DNA from: Rugalucina vietnamica
Lineage: Eukaryota > Mollusca > Bivalvia > Lucinida > Lucinidae
Direction: 5' to 3'
Assembly (NCBI GenBank): GCA_964017185.1
Contig: OZ024879.1
Location: 24,679,456-24,743,455, forward strand
Length of the DNA: 64,000 nt
Part shown: positions 43,817 through 55,103 of the stretch, in pieces
Numbering within the stretch: position 1 is the first letter of the stretch
Layout: the number at the start of each line of letters is the position of its first letter
Notes under the pieces: generated by a model
Told to the model about the DNA's origin: nothing
Seen by the model: the letters and a program-made list of their open reading frames with translations, nothing else
The model's database searches: none
Made by a program: the position numbers and the translations under genes

Positions 43817-45918
43817 TATTAAATTGCCTCTAATAATCTAAATTATATATGTGTGTTGGTGATGAGGCTGCTATTTGTAAATCGTTTCACCGGTTCCATC
43901 TACCTGCCATTACAGACTATTAATTTATGGTAGTTATTTTACCAGTGAAAAGATTCATATTAGCTGATGGTCTTTCAGCAGCATCTATATAAGTTTGACC
44001 GGTACCGAGGGATACTTTGTTTGCCCTCATGTCTCCAATACATACCTATTGCGCCTAGTGTGCAGTCAGTCCACCGTGTTAGTTGCACTCGGTCATAAGA
44101 TTAGCTGACAGCAATATATTAAACCTAAAGGTTTACGTGTATTAAATATACGTTATGTGAAACCTGTCGACGGTCCAAAGGCATCCAACACTCTACCCTT
44201 CCTATCGGACACCGCAGGGCCGGCGAAAGGGACAACTAAACAAAGTTTTCTCTCAGCGTACATCTGTAGTAGCGACCGGTACCGAGGGATACTTTGTTTG
44301 CCCTCAGGTCTCCAGCATATACTTGTGACAAGTAGTTTGCTGCGCCTAGTGTGCTCAGTATGTCATAAGGTCCGTATATTATGCATATTTATCACAAATA
44401 GTTCAGGACAAGTACTATTTATATAAATACAATGTTGGTGTCCTATTTAATTATCTCTGAACAGGACGTTGTAATTATATTTATGTGAACAGAATTGTAA
44501 ACTTATAAGGTTCTTTAAAATTTTATTTGACATATATATAATATATCCATTCATATAATTTCTACACTATATCCCTAGCCATACAGGGTTCAATACTATA
44601 CTATTGTGTATTTTTTAGTTTGATAATTAAATTTATTACCATCTGCCTTCGGCTCGTGAGGTCATGATGAAAGTTGAAAGTGTGGTATTATTTACAAAAC
44701 ACTGCTGTTGAAACAAAATTCAGTTGATTATCTATAACTTATTGAAATGTTTAGTTAAACTTTCAAAAGGTTTTGGCATTTTTTATTATTAATATGTGAA
44801 AATTGTGCCTATATTTTGAAATTTAGTGTATTCAGATGTAAGCTCCATCTGTATTTTAAGATCTTTTGTATTATTACATTCCGAAACTATATTGTTTTAC
44901 CCTGTATGGTAGGTATGTCCTACTTATGGCCTATTTTCAATCAATGTATCATGATTCAGCTCATGACAATATTATGGTTGTGTTTAGCATCTATATCTAC
45001 TAAAACTTTACATATTTGATATGATACACAAAGCATATTACATTAGTTATACATGTATTATCATGAGATCATATGTATTAAATCATAACAACTACTAAAT
45101 AATACAGTAACCATGGCACACGAAATTTTACTAGATATCAATTATCAATTAACCTGTGCAGAATCATAAGTACATATTATTGTACCATACACATTACATA
45201 GTAAAAATAAGTTCAATACATGACTATATAGGTATGCCAATATGTATCCATATTACCATACAACGTACATCTTATATCATTATGAACAACTGTGACATCA
45301 TCCATTACTCATATGATACAGACATCACATAGTGGTAATATGCATGTATCATGCATCTTGATCATTTCAGAACAGGAAGGTATTTCTTTACATTTTATAC
45401 CGAAAAATTGATACTCATTCTAAGGTTCCAAATTCCATTTGAAGATGCATTGTCTATTTTTATTTTACTGTGTATAGTCGAAATTGAATAGCATCTTCTT
45501 TTACATTTATCGCTTTATATAATTATTTGCCTAAAGTGCTTTTGGAACCTTTTCTATCCTAGTATGCTCTTTTTAGAACAAACTCTCCAATTAAATGTGT
45601 CAAATGAAAGGTTATATGTAATCTCAAAGAAATTTGTCCAAAAAACTGAGTTTTCTTTTGAGTATATTTTATGTAATTATTTCCATAAATTTCTTCCTGT
45701 GCTGAAATTTGGGGTTGGGTGGGGAAGACATCACATTCACATCCTTTGAGTGTCCGAAAGGTGAGAAATTTTCTTAATACCAGTGGAGCCGTTACATATT
45801 TGTTGTATGTAATACTGGTATCGGTTTGTCATCATAGCCACCGTATGGAGTTGGGACCACCCGTCCTGAAATAAAACTACGTTATATCCCACGTTGATTG
45901 GACAATACCATTGAGTAT
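43817..45918. other. Non-coding spacer between GPCR copies
   Basis: A+T rich. Holds two direct copies of a ~100-bp unit starting GACCGGTACCGAGGGATACT (43997-44100 and 44274-44376), sharing TTTGTTTGCCCTCA and GCGCCTAGTGTGC. 45000-45360 is rich in short ATGATA/TATCAT dyads. No gene recognised. Confidence 0.55.
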
Positions 45919-47224
45919 ATGGCACGTTGGATTGGACAATACCACAAACATCACAAGCTCCTCTTTACATAACATCGTGTTTATTCAAGATGGACCTATT
46001 TTGGAAGCTGTGAATGAAAAACAGTTTTTGATTCTCATTCCATCGTTTATCTACCTTCTCGTGTTGATATTACTTGGCGTACCCGGGAACCTCATAGTGA
46101 TAGTAATCCATCTTTTGAAGATGACTAGGACTACTTCAAGGACGTTCATTATCTCCCTTGCTGTATGTGATTTTGTTAATTGCACCTTTGGAATGCCGGT
46201 TGAATTGGGACTTTTAGCTAACTATTATCGTTTTGATTTACCAATATTGTGCAAAGTTTCAAGATTTACTAACTTTTTGATGAACAATATATCTTCTGTT
46301 GTATTACTAGGAATTGCTGCAGACCGTTATAGGAGGGTTTGTCTCCCACTGCGACCAAATATGACTGTTAGAAATGCGTAAATGATCTGTTGTATTGGTG
46401 CGATTATTTCTATTATTTTTGCAGCCCCAGCATTGTTCCTTTATGGAACAAGAACTTTCAATATTCAAGGACCATCAAACGGTACAGTTATTATTCTTAA
46501 GGCGTGTTACATTAACGATGCAAGCTGGAAAACTGCATATCCTATGGCATTTAATCTGTTCTTGTTCGTGTCTGTACTTATCATTATCCTTGCATTGACT
46601 GTAATGTACGCTTTAGTGGGGCGAGTTGTATGCAGGAGACAGACATTTTCGGAGGAGAAAGTTCTTTTCAAGACTTCATTTCACCAAAATCTGAACCAAG
46701 AAGTCAATAAAAAACAAACTTTAGGAGACAACCCTGACGGACAGGAACGAGGTCTAAGTCATGGACGATCGCATTCAATGACCACTCGATTCTGGAGGTC
46801 TATTTCAGAACACTCACCAAAACTGTTGAGAGGCGCTCAGAGGCACACAATCAACCATGCATTTCATGCTAATAACTTGCCAGACATTCTAGAACCCAAT
46901 GCTATCCGCGCCAGAACCACCTCTGACACCTCTGTAAGACGTCACGGGGGTAAGAAAGTACGGGCGGGGCGTACAACGATGATTCTATTTTTAGTAACAC
47001 TGTTGTATATACTTACCTTTGTGCCGTATCTGACAATAGTAACAATGCGGTACATAAACCCGAACATGGTGGAACAGATGAGCTCGGTAGAACTGAGTGT
47101 GTTTAACCTGATGCTACGGTCGTATGTGACAAACTCTGCGGTTAACCCGTTAATCTACTGCTTTCTCAACCGCGAGTTTAGACTCAAGGTCAAGAGGGCT
47201 GCTCTGGGTGTATTCGGTTATTGA
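45919..47224 (+). pseudogene. Duplicate GPCR, 5' truncated with in-frame stop
   Basis: Collinear with 41930-43235 at a constant offset of 3989 bp, with no indel in the coding part and very few substitutions. It starts at the codons for WHVGLDNTT, so the original start codon and first 16 residues are missing. A TAA at 46379-46381 replaces the codon for K170, just after DRY and before TM4. Three of the few differences (CATGCTAAA to AATGCGTAA) lie within 8 bp and create this stop. Reinitiation at the next ATG would give a piece starting at TM4, not a working receptor. Very recent duplicate. Confidence 0.9.
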
Positions 47225-47770
47225 GAAAATTGCCCATGCTAGAGTTTTTTCAATCTCACAGAAACGAGACGACGATGGAAAGACATTGCACGTGAACAGT
47301 TTCTATAGAGATAATACTGTTGACACAAATACTACAAGTATACATGGAAAAATTCAATGGAACAAAATAAAAGCCTATTGTTTCTTTATTGTTTTAGAAA
47401 ACGTAATGAATTAGGCACTGCCAATTAGTGAAATTTCGATCAAATTACAAATTTTTGAGTACCGTCAGTGTTTCATGAAATAATTAATGCATACCCAGAG
47501 AAAATGTGTCTGATGGCGTTTCAGTGACAAACAAAATATTGTTCCTAGCTCAAGGCTAACTGTAGACCGTACTAGGCAAATTCTTCAAGACAAGTACATT
47601 ATATGTTTTCAATGATATAAATGATGATAAAAAGGATGTTGTGAAAATAAAACAAATGATGCAATATCGTAATGCGAACAGAGCTGTTTTTTTGCATTCA
47701 ATTTACTCATTCTTCCAAGAGAAAGACTCGGTTAAGATCTAAAAGTTTGCACATGCATATTCTGATTTTG
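47225..47770 (+). other. Duplicated GPCR 3' flank
   Basis: Matches 43236-43816, including AATAAA (47366-47371). Its T run is only seven long. Similarity stops at ATTCTGATTTTG. Presence of sequence past the polyadenylation signal argues for DNA duplication rather than retroposition. Confidence 0.75.
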
Positions 47771-48207
47771 AGTTGGGTTTCAGCGGCGCGTTGAAGAAGA
47801 TATTTTACTTGAAATTTGACATAGTCTGAAGGATACACAAAATAGTAGTGATCAGTAGTTTACATATTTATACTTATACATATTTTGTTTCAACTTTACA
47901 ATCAAAACATACATACGATATAGGGATCCAACATGGTTTTCTATGCATTAACATATATGCATTAACATTATTGCCACGATCGAGGGAGGCGTTGAAACGG
48001 TGTTTCAATCCTCTCGAGGGGTCTAGGAGATGTAAATGCATCAAAAAGAACATGTTTGATCGTTTATTGCATTTTACAACTCTTTCATGCAAAATTTGGA
48101 GAAATTGTTCAGACTTTGCAAAAACTGACGAGCCTAAAATGGCGCGGAATCAAATGCACGTTACGCGATGACGTAACTTTTGTGAATGACCCTGTAACAA
48201 ACATAAG
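47771..48207. other. Non-coding stretch
   Basis: Several short overlapping frames on both strands without domain. No repeat end recognised until the TAA preceding X1. Confidence 0.5.
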
Positions 48208-48513
48208 TAAGGGACCGGTCATTATTTATGCCCAGGGGGGGAGTGGAGGAAATCTCACTATTTTGCATTTTTTTCTGGAGACCCCCTCCTTTGTACTGGT
48301 ATTTTTTTCAAGACCCCCCCCCCCTCATGTCTTTATGTTTTTTAAAGCCCCCCCCCCTTTGACAATGCCCCGCATTGTATTTTAAAGCCCCCCCCCCCCC
48401 AATAATGTCCACTCCATATAAAACCCACACACTCTCCATAAAACAGCTCATTTAATATGAGGTTTTAAAAGCAAGACAAAACACCAAACCAGAGGACCAT
48501 TGGTCCTGAAATC

Positions 48514-49621
48514 GCTCACCTGAGATTCGGTCTTGCATGACCTTTAGCTAAGGTCATGTTGGTCTATGTAAAAAGTAAACTTGACCTCTAATACTCAAAT
48601 AATTAATGAAAATTTACCTTTTTGGGGGCCCCAGCAACCAATCAAAATAAGGTATTAGGGCAAAAGTAATATAAAACATAGAGGACTACTAAATAAGCAT
48701 TTCTGCAAAATCTCCAATGAGACTGCAGAAATAGCAAATTTTCACTTTTCCCCATTATAAGTCTATGGAAACTGAAAGTAGCCATAGCAACCAGAGTTCT
48801 TATCTGACTGGAACAAAAAACATTTTTTGTAGAGGCTAATGCCAGGAACATGTATGTAATATCAGCTTCATTAAGCAAACAGTTTCTGAGAAGAAGATTT
48901 TTAAAGATTTTTTTAGAAAATTTGCCCTTTTCGGGGCCCCAGCAACCAATCAAAATAAGCGATCAGGATGAAGGTCATCTGAAACATAGTGCATTACTCA
49001 ATAAACATTTCTCTAAAAATAAAATTCAAATATCTCCAATGAGACTGCAGAAATAGCAAATTTCCACTTTTACCATTATAAGTCTATGGAAACTGAAAGT
49101 TGCCATAGCAACCAGAGTTCTTATCTGACTGGAACAAAAAACATTTTTGTAGAGGCTAATGCCAGGAACATGTATGCAAAGTATCAGCTTCATAAAGCAA
49201 ACAGTTTCTGAGGAGAAGATTTTTAAAGATTTTTTTCGAAAATTTGTCCTTTTTGGGGCCCAGCAACCAATCAAAATAATCGATCAGGATGAAGGTCATC
49301 TGAAACGTAGAGCACTACTCAATAAACATTTCTCTAAAAATAAAACTCAAATATCTCCAATGAGAAAGCAAAAAATTGCAATTTCCATTTTTTTCCATTA
49401 TAAGTCTATGGGACGTAAAAGTTGCCATGACAACCAGAATTCCTATCCGATCTGAAGAAAAAACAACATTTTTGGTCCCCACCTTCTGTGGATGCTTTAT
49501 GCCAAATATCAAAAGTTTTGGCCACACAGCTTCAGAGGAGATGTCATTTGAAATATTGGATGACGGGCGGATACCTACCTATCCTATGAGCTCACCTTTG
49601 AGCCTTCGGCTCAGGTGAGCT
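48514..49621 (+). repeat. GCTCACCTGAG-ended repeat with ~310-bp tandem units (in X1)
   Basis: Ends GCTCACCTGAG and CTCAGGTGAGCT are inverted. Inside, units of about 310 bp start at CCAGCAACCAATCAAAATAA (48631, 48941, 49260), with shared phrases ATCTCCAATGAGA, TTATAAGTCTATGG and GCCATAGCAACCAGAGTTCT. The same repeat lies at the same place in X2, so it entered before X1 and X2 separated. Frames in it are repeat translations. Confidence 0.75.
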
Positions 49622-49632
49622 AAAAAGACAGA

Positions 49633-49809
49633 GTGGTTCGCAAGAAAATTAAGACTGAAAATACCAGTGTTCTTAAATATTTTAAACCGATACCAAGTAC
49701 GTCTGCAGTAAATGATGAAGAAGAAGAAAAGGAAGAAGACGATGAAGAAGAGGAAGACGAAGAAGTGTTTGAGAGTGAAAACAGTGAAAGCTCAAATCAA
49801 GACATTTAA
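49633..49809 (+). pseudogene. Acidic C-terminal exon of an X-element protein (X1 copy)
   Basis: Codes for VVRKKIKTENTSVLKYFKP followed by a Glu/Asp-rich tail, parallel to the X2 copy at 52314-52499. A deletion of about 16 bp removes the last acidic residues and brings a TAA at 49807-49809. No upstream exon or catalytic domain was found. Decayed. Confidence 0.55.
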
Positions 49810-49821
49810 AATGAACTTGAA

Positions 49822-51415
49822 CACGGCTAACAAACCTTTAAATGCGTAACCTCCGGTTAAGAAAGAAAATCCGATTCACGCCCTTCCGGTTCTGCATATG
49901 AAGACCAAGAAAAGGTAAACAAAACATACACTACTAGGATCGATTGATGATTATATTTTAGTACAGAAATATATCGATTATCTATGAATGCTATTTTGTC
50001 ACTTATTTACTATTGTAACTCAGCACCAAAGTAGCTCGCAAAATAATTTGATGGTCTTTGAGTTATTTATTCCCTTCTTCGAACCTGGTGTTCCAACAAG
50101 GCCAAAGTCGGCGAAATACAACTAAAAATTGGACAATTTGCTAGTAAATATCAAATTTTAGTGATTGTTCCACAACAAATTTACAAATGTATTAACTAAA
50201 TTGCATCTGATGTCTGTGCCAGTATTTCGTTGTGTTAGTGCCCGTCAGTATCGATTTGAAGGGAAGGAAAAGATGGAAACGCATTTAATCATTAAAATAT
50301 GATGGATATATTTCAAGATACGTTTGAAAACCTCAACCTGTTCAAGTTATGGTATTTATTTCCCTGTAAAACGTTTTGAAAGACATAACACCAAGAAAAA
50401 ACAATTAAAGTATACAGAATGCTGTAAAATCGTCTTCATGAACAGGAATATCATGCATATTACATGTATTTCATAGACTTTGTATTATTTTATATCAAAC
50501 ATTTTCACTGCAAATATCACAAACACACCAAATTTGAGTAAGCAACTATTAAGAAAGGACAAGAGAATATGACAATAATCTTCAGCGTAAAACAATTAAC
50601 AAAAACAAAAACTTTAATACATGTGTTCTATAATGACTATACTGCTATCATTCTAATGATTAAATTCGTAACCGAAATGTTGACACAGCTTTTAGCCACA
50701 TATGCATAGAATGCATTGGCCAGAGGCAACGAAACTGTCACCAGACCTCACACAATGTTAAAATCATCTGCGCACTGTATTGCTTTCCGTTAATATGGAC
50801 GTAACATTACGGAAACATCTCCGTTTGTTCTATAATTTAGCTGATTTTGACTGTATTTTTGCCTTAGTTACACTTGTTGTCTATAAAATCATGTATTTTG
50901 AGTATCTGTTATGATCACCTTATGGATTAGATGATAACATATGCCCATAAATATATAATTATATAGATTAATATTAAAAATCAATAATTTCATACCTACC
51001 CCTGATTTCCCCCATTTTTACTATATGTACCGTAAGGTGCAAATCTGGGGTAGCTTTCATACGGAGAAGTTTCCATGATGATGAGCGGAAATCTAAAAAT
51101 ATCCCTGCGACTGACCCACATTTTCGTCGTGTACAATGCAATCCCAACATGTGTTTTGGGGTAGGGAATAAAAATCATGATTATAAAGAAAATTTTCTGG
51201 AAACCCTTGGGGTCCAAAAATATAGCAATGTCTAACTAATATAATAGCATTGAGAGAATTATAATATTTGTCTTTGAATCGAAATATTTTACACGGAAAC
51301 ACGAGCTGCAAAGGTTTGTTAACCTTTTGTTGGTCATCTGATGCGAAACCGGAAGGACATGAATCGGATTTCTTTTCTTAACCGCGGTTACGCATTTAAA
51401 GGTTTGTTAGCCGTG
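49822..51415. mobile_element. TIR element inserted in X1, TTGAA flanks
   Basis: The ends are inverted repeats of ~80 bp starting CACGGCTAACAAACC, then TTTAAATGCGTAACC and AATCCGATTCA. TTGAA lies on both sides (49817-49821, 51416-51420). X2 lacks the insertion and reads TTTAAAATGAAGTAAAAT on its coding strand at that place, so the edges are secure to a few bases. The interior is A+T rich with only short frames (for example 50996-51217 minus) and no domain. CAC ends plus a 5-bp duplication would fit Transib, but this is weak. Confidence 0.78.
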
Positions 51416-52313
51416 TTGAAGTAAAATATAGTGATTGATGGAGTATCAAGTTAGATGTTTGGACAATATCCTCACATTAAAGTTTCATTTCCTCCACTCC
51501 CCCCCCCCCTGGCTATAAATAATTGTCGGTCCCTAAAATCCACGCTCATGAGAATTGCCAGATTAATACATGTATGGCTTTCTTTTCAAAGTGGCATAGG
51601 TTTAAGTATCTGAGATAAAATCACTGTTGTTCTCTCACCATATACTGTCCTGATTATCCCTCAATTTTTGCAGAATCTTTACAAGAGTAATGCACCAAAA
51701 TTGACACTTTTACGCGAATTTGTACTGAAAATGATTGACAGAAATATCTTACTGATTGCTGGTACAATCAATTGTTTTCGTATGTGGTTGCTTCAGAATA
51801 CTACAGAGGCCTAAGGGACCGGTCATTATTTATAGCCAGGGGGGGAGTGGAGGAAATGAAGGGGGGGGGGATTTGAGAATTTTTTCACTCGGCAAGGGGG
51901 GGGGGCATCCAATAATTTTAGTTTGATTGAGGGGGAGCTTTAGAAAAATAATGATTAAAGTCGTTTGGGGGCCCTGAAAATTGTCAGTTGGGAATAAAAA
52001 AAAAAAAAAAAAAAAAAACAGGATAGAAGACATTAATCAAAACTTTATTAAAACTTTGATTCTATTGTTTTCTGTTGGTTTTTTCATTTGACCCTCATTA
52101 CGAAATAATCCGCCCTCGGAGCTTCTAAGCTGGTCCGACAAACCAGGCTTTACAGCTACAGAAGATAAGAAGAGGCTTGAATTTTTTAATTTTGAAAGTA
52201 GAGACATTGTACAATCATAACATGACCCATGATATTGAACCATTATAAAACTTTAATGTGAGGATATTGTCCAAACATCTAACTTGATACTCCATCAATC
52301 ACTATATTTTACT

Positions 52314-52499
52314 TCATTTTAAATCAATCTCTTCGTCACTGTCTTGATTTGAGCTTTCACTCTTTTTACTCTCAAACTCTTCTTCGTCTTCCTCTTCTTC
52401 GTCGTCTTCTTCCTTTTCTTCTTCTCCCTCATTTACTGCAGACGGTTTAAAATATTTAAGAACACTAGTATTTTCAGTCTTAATTTTCTTGCGAACCAC
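52314..52499 (-). CDS. Acidic C-terminal exon of an X-element protein (X2 copy)
   Basis: A minus-strand frame of 61 residues with no ATG: VVRKKIKTENTSVLKYFKPS, then a run of Glu/Asp and Ser ending EEIDLK and TGA. It looks like the last exon of a longer protein: basic start, K-Y-F-K-P, acidic tail. An AG just before the frame could be a splice acceptor. Its presence in both X copies with few changes suggests it belonged to the element. No known family recognised; possibly transposase-associated. Low certainty that it is expressed. Confidence 0.45.
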   Translation of the reverse strand: MVRKKIKTENTSVLKYFKPSAVNEGEEEKEEDDEEEEDEEEFESKKSESSNQDSDEEIDLK

Positions 52500-52510
52500 T
52501 CTGTATTTTT

Positions 52511-53791
52511 AGCTCACCTGTGCAGAAGGCTCAAAGGTGGGCTTATAGGATAGGTAGGTATACGTCGTCCGTCCGTCGTCCACAATTTCAAATGACATAT
52601 CCTCTGAAGCTGTGTGGCCAAAACTTTTGATATTTGGCATAAAGCATCCACAGGAGGGGGGGGGGGGACCAAAAATGATGTTTTTTGTTCAGATCCGATA
52701 AGAACTCTGGTTGCCATGGCAACTTATACGTCCCATAGACTTATACTGGAAAAAGGCGAAATTGCAAATTTTGCTTTCTCATTGGAGATATTTGAGTTTT
52801 ATTTTTAGAGAAATATTAATTGAGTAGTGCTTTACGTTTCAGATGATCTTCATCCTGATCGCTTATTTTGATTGGTTGCTGAGGCCCCAAAAAGGACAAA
52901 TTTTCGAAAAAATCTTTAAAAATCTTCTCCTCAGAAACTGTTTGCTTTATGAAGCTGATACTTTGCATACATGTTCCTGGCATTAGCCTCTACAAAACAT
53001 TTGTTTTTTGTTCCAGTCAGATAAGAACTCTGGTTGCTATGGCAACTTTCAGTTTCCATAGACTTATAATGGGAAAAGTGGAAATTTGCTATTTCTGCAG
53101 TCTCAGTCATTGGAGATATTTGAATTTTATTTTTAGAGAAATGTTTATTGAGTATAATGCACTACGTTTCAGATGACCTTCATCCTGATCGCTTATTTTG
53201 ATTGGTTGCTGGGGCCCCAAAAAGGGCAAATTTTTGAAGAAAAAAAATCTTTCAGTTTCCATAGACTTATAATGGGGAAAAGTAAAAATTTGCTATTTCT
53301 GCAGTCTCATTTTTGTTTTTAGAGAAATGTTTATTGAGTCAGATGACCTTCATCCTGATCGCTTATTTTGATTGGTTGCTGGGGCCCCAAAAAGGGCAAA
53401 TTTTCGAAAACAATCTTTTAAAATCTTCTTCTCAGAAACTGTTTGCTTTATGAAGCTGATATTGCATACATGTTCCTGGCATTAGCCTCTACAAAAATGT
53501 TTTTGTTCCAGTCAGATAAGCACTATGGTTGCTATGGCTACTTTCAGTTTCCATAGACTTATAATGGGAAAAAGTGAAAATTTGCTATTTCTGCAGTCTC
53601 ATTGGAGATTTTGCAGAAATGTTTATTTAGTAGTCCTCTATGTTTTATATTACCTTATTTTGATTGGTTGCTGGGGCCCCTAAAAAGGTAAATTTTCATT
53701 AATTAATTGAGAATTAGAGGTCAAGTTTACTTTTTACATTGACCAACATGACCTTAGCTAAAGGTCATGCAAGACCGAATCTCAGGTGAGC
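52511..53791 (-). repeat. GCTCACCTGAG-ended repeat with ~310-bp tandem units (in X2)
   Basis: Inverted counterpart of 48514-49621, ending CTCAGGTGAGC. Copies of GATTGGTTGCTG.GGCCCC at about 52870, 53200, 53374 and 53665 mark four units, two of them shortened. Contains a G10 run near 52656. Confidence 0.72.
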
Positions 53792-54268
53792 GATTTCAGG
53801 ACCAATGGTCCTCTGGTTTGGTGTTTTGTCTTGCTTTTAAAACCTCATATTAAGAGAGCTGTTTTATGGAGAGTGTGTGTGTTTTATATGGAGTGGACAT
53901 TATGGGGGGGGGGGTCTTTAAAATACAATGTGGGGCATTGTCAAAGGGGGGGGGGGGCTTTAAAAAAACATAAAGACATGAGGGGGGGTCTTGAAAAAAA
54001 TACAAGTACAAAGGAGGGGGTCCCCAGAAAAAAAATGCAAAATGGTAAGATTTCCTCCACTCCCCCCCTGGGCATAAATAATGACCGGTCCCTAAAACTG
54101 CAGACTATGCGAATCCCTGTGCTGTACGCTCTAACCGGTTTAACCGCGTGAAATACAGATTGCAAAAGCGCGTGATCTTTAGCAAATAAACTCAATTCGT
54201 GTGAACCTAGCTTCAGGCTAGCCTGACGCCCACTATGTTGTCAGTACACCTCTCATTTTATACAATAT

Positions 54269-54392
54269 GAGCCTGTACATGAGAAAACCAACAATTTGGG
54301 TTCCCATCAGGTCTGACACAAACCGACCTGTACAGTCACGGAAGCCTATGCTTTCACCTATGCAGATTGTTGGTTTTCCCATGTGGCGGCTC
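54269..54392 (+). mobile_element. Hairpin MITE family P, copy 4 (palindrome lost)
   Basis: Has both ends (GAGCCTGTACATGAGAAAAC and GGTTTTCCCATGTGGCGGCTC) and the left phrase CAAACCGACCTGTACAGTCA. The region with the palindrome is deleted, leaving 124 bp. Confidence 0.8.
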
Positions 54393-54569
54393 ATGTTACA
54401 TTATAAACCGCGTCAACAAATGCATGAATTTATGCAAATAATTCCCAGGGTAAACCCTGTATTGGTTTTAGTTAAGAATTAATGAATCATATCGCTTTGG
54501 GAGTTAAATAATGAACTAGAACTTGTAATTGTCAAAAACAGTCACGTGTTTCTAAGGTGAGTGAAACAT

Positions 54570-54786
54570 GCATATTGTATTGTATTGTATTGTAGAAATT
54601 CTGCCATCATTGACACACCTCGTTTAACCCACGAGTACGGGTAACCCTTCACTAAACCACCACCACTCCGCAGTGGCAGGATCAATGCCCGCCACCAGTA
54701 CAATGATAACCCTAACGCATATTTGAATCCTGTCAATGCAGATTTCCCTCCCGTGTGCCTTAACCTTAACCACGTCACTGTTGTAC
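54570..54786 (-). mobile_element. SINE-like unit with (CAATA)n tail
   Basis: On the minus strand, GTGACGTGGTTAAGGTTAAGG could be a decayed tRNA A box and AGGATTCAAATATG a B box, about 40 bp apart. A body of ~150 bp follows, then (CAATA)n at 54572-54594. It ends directly where the LINE C tail begins. Only motif-level support. Confidence 0.38.
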
Positions 54787-55068
54787 CAATGACAATGACA
54801 ATGACAATAATTTATTCGTTTTTGAAGGCCTCCGGCCCATAACATATATCAGTATATATAAACAATTTGAATTATGTCCCACATTGTGTTGGTTTGTTCT
54901 TTATATATATAAACAAGACAAACGTTAGATACAAAATTAAAGCCAGCTAAATAGTTTATGAAAACGATTTAAATATCTCACATGACACGAATGTGCTCCC
55001 TTATCTAAAACCATTTAATGGTGTTTTGCCATGCTTTGCACGTTTTCCTTCAAATTTCAACAAAATGT

Positions 55069-55103
<35 letters not shown>

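Larger units (their letters stand above)
48211..51533 (+). mobile_element. TAA-flanked TIR element X1 (with two nested elements)
   Basis: The ends GGGACCGGTCATTATTTAT and ATAAATAATTGTCGGTCCC are inverted repeats followed by a poly-G/poly-C tract and GGAGTGGAGGAAAT. TAA flanks both sides (48208-48210, 51534-51536), a 3-bp duplication as in PIF/Harbinger. Inside lie a repeat with GCTCACCTGAG ends (48514-49621), an exon-like piece encoding an acidic protein tail (49633-49809) and an inserted TIR element (49822-51415). X2 (51815-54092) is a second copy in opposite orientation. Superfamily assignment by the TAA duplication only. Confidence 0.78.
51815..54092 (-). mobile_element. TAA-flanked TIR element X2, opposite orientation to X1
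   Basis: Starts GGGACCGGTCATTATTTAT and ends ATAATGACCGGTCCC, flanked by TAA (51812-51814, 54093-54095). 52255-54092 is the inverted counterpart of X1 48211-49815 plus 51421-51490. The part 51860-52250 differs from X1. It includes an A20 run, and about 52129-52215 resembles decayed family P sequence (GGTCCGACAAACCAGG, CAGAAGATAAGAAGAGGCTT). No insertion equivalent to 49822-51415. Confidence 0.78.

Noticed and set aside
45919-47770. Retroposed GPCR copy
   Set aside because: The duplicate includes DNA beyond the polyadenylation signal and has no A tail or target duplication; a DNA-level duplication fits better.
48642-49527. Several ~70-100-codon frames
   Set aside because: Translations of the ~310-bp units in the GCTCACCTGAG repeat; mirrored in X2.
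52314-52499. Known zinc-finger or hAT transposase start
   Set aside because: No cysteine/histidine pattern; the frame has no ATG and ends with a stop after an acidic tail, so it is a C-terminal piece of unknown family.
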